From: DATAOG01 sp963782885
Lineage (GTDB): Bacteria; Pseudomonadota; Alphaproteobacteria; Geminicoccales; Geminicoccaceae
Assembly (NCBI GenBank): GCA_963782885.1
Contig: CAWALL010000008.1
Coordinates: forward strand, 682,001 to 746,000
Direction of reading: 5' to 3'
Length of the DNA stretch: 64,000 bases
Below are positions 60,876-64,000 of the stretch, in pieces; positions within the stretch are counted from its first letter, which is position 1, and the number at the start of each line of letters is the position of its first letter. The notes below the pieces were generated by a model. The model saw only the letters and a program-made list of their open reading frames with translations, searched no databases and had not been told where the DNA came from. The position numbers were made by a program, and so were the translations under genes.

Positions 60876-61120
60876 AATCATGCTGATCGACACGCGTGGC
60901 GCTTCGACCTGGTATGCCGAGGGATCGATCGCGCGAGTTCGCTGTCCTGGAACACCGCATCGCCTCGAGGCTCTCCAGATGTAGATGCCCGTGTGCATGC
61001 CCGTGCGCGGCTCGAAGCCATCTCTGCACGAGGCCGCTCTGGGCGCGGAACCGGTCGGCGCGGCTGATGCATGACCCGCCGGACCTCGGCATCCGGCAGT
61101 GCGCTCTTGAACTTCACCAC
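60860..61120 (-). pseudogene. Multiply frameshifted dimeric alpha-beta-barrel protein
   Basis: Minus-strand pieces in successive frames assemble into one small protein: VVKFKSALPDAEVRRVMHQ, RADRFRAQSGLVQRWL, FEPRTGMHTGIYIW, ESLEAMR, AVFQDSELARSIP, SAYQVEAPRVSISMILPSV. This is the layout of a roughly 90-residue monooxygenase-like/DABB protein (GxYxW strand, then helix, then final strand). Five frame changes within 260 bases show that it is dead. Confidence 0.6.
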
Positions 61121-61301
61121 TGCCCATCATCGGAACCTCCATGATCGAGAGACCATCAATCCAGGCACCGAACGCTACCACCATGCTGTGGGCGCGTGCA
61201 TGAAATCACGCACGCGGCACCGGGCACCGACGGGCCAGCAGCTCATGGCCCGAGCCTCCGAGGGTGCCGCTTGGTTCGACGAGGTGGCCGGTTCTGAACG
61301 A

Positions 61302-61325
61302 GGGGCCGGGATTGATCCCGGCCCC
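61302..61325 (-). terminator. Hairpin downstream of the amidohydrolase
   Basis: GGGGCCGGGAT and ATCCCGGCCCC are perfect complements around TG, beginning 15 bases after the amidohydrolase stop. In practice this is a nine-base-pair stem with a six-base loop. There is no T-tract; probable transcript end. Confidence 0.55.
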
Positions 61326-61339
61326 CGAAGGTCAAGCCG

Positions 61340-62863
61340 CTACGCCGCGGTCTTGGCGACGTAGCCGTAGGCGAGGTTGGTGCGGGCGCCGCCGGTCGCC
61401 TGGTACTCGGCGCGCATCTGTTGGATCTTGTCTGAGGTGATCTCGGCTTTCTCCAGGTCGACCGCGGCCTTGTTGGCGGTCAGCGGCACGTTGTAGAGGC
61501 GGGCGGCGTTGAGGCCGAAGATCGCGTTCTTGACCGGGCCGTTCGCGGCCCCGAGCGACGCGAAGCCGTACTTCTTCTGCATGTCGTCCGGGATCTCGAG
61601 CCGGCGGAGCGCCTCGATCTGCCACTGCGGCGAGCCGTACCAGACCGAATCGGTGCCCCAGAGCACGTGCTCGGCGCCCATGCCCTTGATCAGCGTGCCG
61701 ACGAAGGCGGCGCAGAACTTGGGGTTGGCGACCGCCGAGTTGGCGAACGAGGTGCCGAGCTCGGCATAGACGTTGGTGACCCCATGCTCCTGCGGAATCC
61801 GGGCCAGATCGCTCGCCCAGCGGATCTCGCCGGTCTGCTCGAAATGCGCGAGCTCGGCGTCCGGCAATTCCAGGAACGGCCGCAGCCCCGAGTGGTACAT
61901 CACGAAGGTGATCTGCGGCCAGTCCTTGGCGGCCTTGGGCACGTCGTCGACCTTGGCGTATTCCCAGACGCCGGGGAACGATTTTTCGTAGTCGAGGGGC
62001 AAGAGGCCTTTGTGGATGCAGACCGTGGTGATCCCGGCCTTCACCGCCTTCTCGTAGAACGGATAGACCAGCTTCTCGTCGTCGAGCCGCCAGGGGAAGC
62101 GCGACGGCGCCAGCGGGTCGCCGATCGTGTAGCCCTTCCAGGAATCCGGCTTCAGGTCGGCGATCGCGTGCTCGACGATGTCCATCCAGCCGTCCTGGCC
62201 GGGTGTGATCACGCTGTGCGCGAACAGGCGCTTGGATCCGGCGATCGAGCCCACGACGTCGCGGGCGCGGGCGATCTGGTCGTTGGTGAGCAGCCACCAT
62301 TCCGGGTCGTCGAACGGCGCGCCCGACAGCAGCACCAGATCGGTCTCGCTGTCGAGGAAGATCTCCTTCAGGTAGTTGTCGAACCGGTAACGCTCCAAAG
62401 TCATGCCCATGTCCTTGAGCATCTCGGGGTTCCAGTGCTTCGACGCGAAGTCGCCGAGCCCGAGCAGCCCTTCCTTGGTGAAGTCGTCGCGGATGAAATG
62501 GCTCTGGACGTCGAAGATGAACTGACCGGAGAGATCCTGGGCGCGGGCCGCAGCGACCTCGGCCTGGGCCGCCTCGGCCTCGCTGACCTCGAACACGCGG
62601 CCGAACACCTGGTTCATCGCGAGGAACGCGGTCGCCATGCCGCAGCTGGTCTGGAGAAACCGGCGCCGGTCGAGGCCCTGCCTGGCGCCATAGGAATCGG
62701 CCAGCTCCTGGATGCGCGCCTCGACCTGCTTCTGCTGCTCGGTCTGCGGGATCGGCGTGAACTCGCCGTTCGAGACCACCCGGGTCGGCACCGGCGAGCG
62801 GAAAGCGGCGTCCTCGGCACCCTCGGTGTGCGCGAGGTCCTCCTTGCTCAGAAAAATGCCCAT
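61340..62863 (-). CDS. Amidohydrolase-family protein with internal Tat-type signal
   Basis: A 507-residue protein of the amidohydrolase 2 (ACMSD-like TIM barrel) group. A Tat-type segment DRRRFLQTSCGMATAFLAMN lies at residues 65-84, after a 64-residue hydrophilic leader, an arrangement seen in some exported amidohydrolases. The barrel region has FIFDVQSHFIRDDF (HxH-like position reduced to a single H), TTVCIHKGLLP, FVMYHSGLRPF and VLWGTDSVWYGSPQWQIEAL with the late Asp. The first metal motif is not a clean HxH. GGGAGG precedes ATG 62863. Substrate unknown; hydrolysis or decarboxylation of an aromatic or lactone is typical. Confidence 0.82.
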   Translation of the reverse strand: MGIFLSKEDLAHTEGAEDAAFRSPVPTRVVSNGEFTPIPQTEQQKQVEARIQELADSYGARQGLDRRRFLQTSCGMATAFLAMNQVFGRVFEVSEAEAAQAEVAAARAQDLSGQFIFDVQSHFIRDDFTKEGLLGLGDFASKHWNPEMLKDMGMTLERYRFDNYLKEIFLDSETDLVLLSGAPFDDPEWWLLTNDQIARARDVVGSIAGSKRLFAHSVITPGQDGWMDIVEHAIADLKPDSWKGYTIGDPLAPSRFPWRLDDEKLVYPFYEKAVKAGITTVCIHKGLLPLDYEKSFPGVWEYAKVDDVPKAAKDWPQITFVMYHSGLRPFLELPDAELAHFEQTGEIRWASDLARIPQEHGVTNVYAELGTSFANSAVANPKFCAAFVGTLIKGMGAEHVLWGTDSVWYGSPQWQIEALRRLEIPDDMQKKYGFASLGAANGPVKNAIFGLNAARLYNVPLTANKAAVDLEKAEITSDKIQQMRAEYQATGGARTNLAYGYVAKTAA

Positions 62864-63271
62864 CTGAAGCCTCCCTTGCGAAAGCCCTGTCCAGACGCCC
62901 TGTCAATTCTTGGCGACCGTCCGGTCGCGGATCATGCCGGCGATGATGCGCGCAAAGCGCGAGGATCGCAACTGCAAGGCGACGGCAGAGGCCATCCGAT
63001 CAGCCGGCCGGCGGACGGGCTTCGGCTTGCAGGACGAAGGGCCGGTCTCGCTCGAGACCGGCCCGCCATGGAGGAGTTCCGTCGGTGCGTGGACGCGGCC
63101 TTCGGTTCGACCGGAGGGCCCGGTCAGACCGTCGATCGGCCCGGCTGGCCTGCCCGATCTCCGGAGCGGCTCGGTCGCGCCGATCGGGCACCGCTCGGAA
63201 TGGTGCCATCCCGCGGGTAAATGCAGAATGAAAAGGTCGGGTGTTTCCTGGTTCGCTTGACCACGATGCTG
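62864..63271. other. Intergenic with a perfect 12-bp hairpin
   Basis: No gene is seen between the amidohydrolase start and the threonine ammonia-lyase stop. At 63039-63064 GGGCCGGTCTCG and CGAGACCGGCCC form a perfect inverted repeat with two bases between, probably a terminator for the lyase transcript. The amidohydrolase promoter must lie left of it. Confidence 0.5.
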
Positions 63272-64000
63272 TCAGATGTGGCCGCCGCCCGGGCCGTCCT
63301 GGATGCGGACGTGGAAGCCGGCGGCGCGCAGCGTGGTCACGACCTCGCTCGCGTGCGCGGCGTTGCGGGTCTCGATGATGAAGTCGACCCCGGTCGATTT
63401 GATCGACAAGGGCGAGAATGCCCGCTGGTGCTCGACCTCGAGGATGTTGCCGCCGGCCTCGCCGATCAGCGCCGCGACCTTGGCGAGGTTGCCGGGCGCA
63501 TCCGGCATGTCGACCTGGATCGAGATCAGGCGCCGGGAATGGACCAGCCCGCGCAGGATCACGACCGACAGCAGGCGCAGATCGATGTTGCCGCCGCACA
63601 GGACCAGGCCGACCCGGCGCCCGGCGAAGCGCGCGGGCTCGGCCATCACCGCGGCGAGACCGGCAGCACCCGCGCCCTCGACCACGAGCTTCTCGACCTC
63701 GAGCAGGGAGAGGATCGCGGCCTCGATGGCGTCTTCCTCGACCAGCAGGATGTCGTCGACCAGGGCCTTGACGATCGGCAGCGTGAGCTTGCCCGGCCGC
63801 TTGACCGCGATGCCTTCGGCGATGCTCGGCCGGACCGGCGCCTCGGGCAGGCCTGCCCGCCTGCGGTACATCGCAGGGCAGGCCGCCGCCTGGACGCCCA
63901 CGATCTCGATACCCGGTTTGAGCGCCTTGGCCGCGGTCGCGACGCCGGCGATCAGGCCGCCGCCGCCGATCGGCACGACCAGCACCTCGAGCTCGGGCGC
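63272..64000 (-). CDS. Threonine ammonia-lyase, 3' part (runs off the window)
   Basis: The visible 242 residues are the C-terminal part of a PLP-dependent threonine dehydratase with an ACT regulatory domain. VVPIGGGGLIAGVATAAKAL is the phosphate-binding Gly loop; VEGAGAAGLAAVMAEPARFA and VGLVLCGGNIDL complete the catalytic domain. An ACT domain follows (ISIQVDMPDAPGNLAKVAAL, IGEAGGNILEVEHQ). This is the medium-length TdcB/IlvA form with one ACT domain. The start codon and PLP-lysine region lie beyond base 64000. It makes 2-oxobutanoate and ammonia from threonine. Confidence 0.9.
   Translation of the reverse strand, partial: APELEVLVVPIGGGGLIAGVATAAKALKPGIEIVGVQAAACPAMYRRRAGLPEAPVRPSIAEGIAVKRPGKLTLPIVKALVDDILLVEEDAIEAAILSLLEVEKLVVEGAGAAGLAAVMAEPARFAGRRVGLVLCGGNIDLRLLSVVILRGLVHSRRLISIQVDMPDAPGNLAKVAALIGEAGGNILEVEHQRAFSPLSIKSTGVDFIIETRNAAHASEVVTTLRAAGFHVRIQDGPGGGHI

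Overview
The window is GC-rich with almost continuous coding. Its gene families point to an alphaproteobacterium, probably Rhodospirillales-like, with facultative or microaerobic metabolism: TAXI/TRAP transport, a PQQ alcohol dehydrogenase, 2-oxoglutarate:ferredoxin oxidoreductase, Tat-exported binding proteins and a perfect FNR-type site. No rRNA or tRNA gene was seen, so the taxonomy is inference.

Left part (0-16.5 kb): two tandem Tat-exported NMT1-like binding proteins plus the 3' stump of a third copy; an ethanolamine-type permease; a cell-wall group (YcbK-like D,D-peptidase, Lpp-like lipoprotein ending in lysine, two divergent L,D-transpeptidases); a PQQ dehydrogenase with the extra Asp typical of lanthanide enzymes and a strong terminator; a decaying LysR/cupin/aldo-keto reductase/SDR cluster; cytochrome c; uroporphyrinogen-III methyltransferase; an AraD1 protein; and a LuxR-type regulator.

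Middle part (16.5-35 kb): a GNAT protein; an IS1380 element with 4-bp target duplication; a small membrane protein, ParA and leucine dehydrogenase; a GlsB-like protein; a FecR-lipoprotein plus CHASE2-PAS-GGDEF-EAL pair; a PA2779/PA2778 pair; GhrA; and a wrecked defence-like operon. The last encodes a TIR-STAND-TPR protein followed by a two-TM DUF4231 protein. An IS1595 element interrupts the STAND gene, and removing it with one target copy restores the frame exactly. At least two further frame changes lie in the TPR part. Upstream is an AT-richer stretch with an FNR/FixK palindrome and two other dyads, ahead of PEP synthase.

Right part (35-64 kb): a large catabolic block. On the minus strand run a TPP enzyme, Asp/Glu racemase-like protein, solitary molybdenum hydroxylase large subunit, TAXI binding protein, fused TRAP permease (one frameshift), SDR lacking its catalytic Tyr, MmgE/PrpD, aspartate dehydrogenase, DUF429 and VOC proteins; many of these genes overlap. 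Divergent from it are the two aconitase X subunits. The set looks like uptake and catabolism of an unidentified hydroxylated acid or amino-acid-like substrate. It is followed by a SleB-like hydrolase, a four-gene KOR cluster (korB, korA, FAD oxidoreductase, FAD/Fe-S NADP subunit), a VOC protein, a kilobase of decayed genes (two vapBC copies and an alpha-beta-barrel protein), a Tat-type amidohydrolase and the 3' part of threonine ammonia-lyase.

Two themes stand out: many locally decayed genes (SBP stump, LysR amber stop, SDR stump, STAND, TRAP, VapBC, alpha-beta-barrel gene), and coherent operons whose substrates cannot be named from sequence alone.
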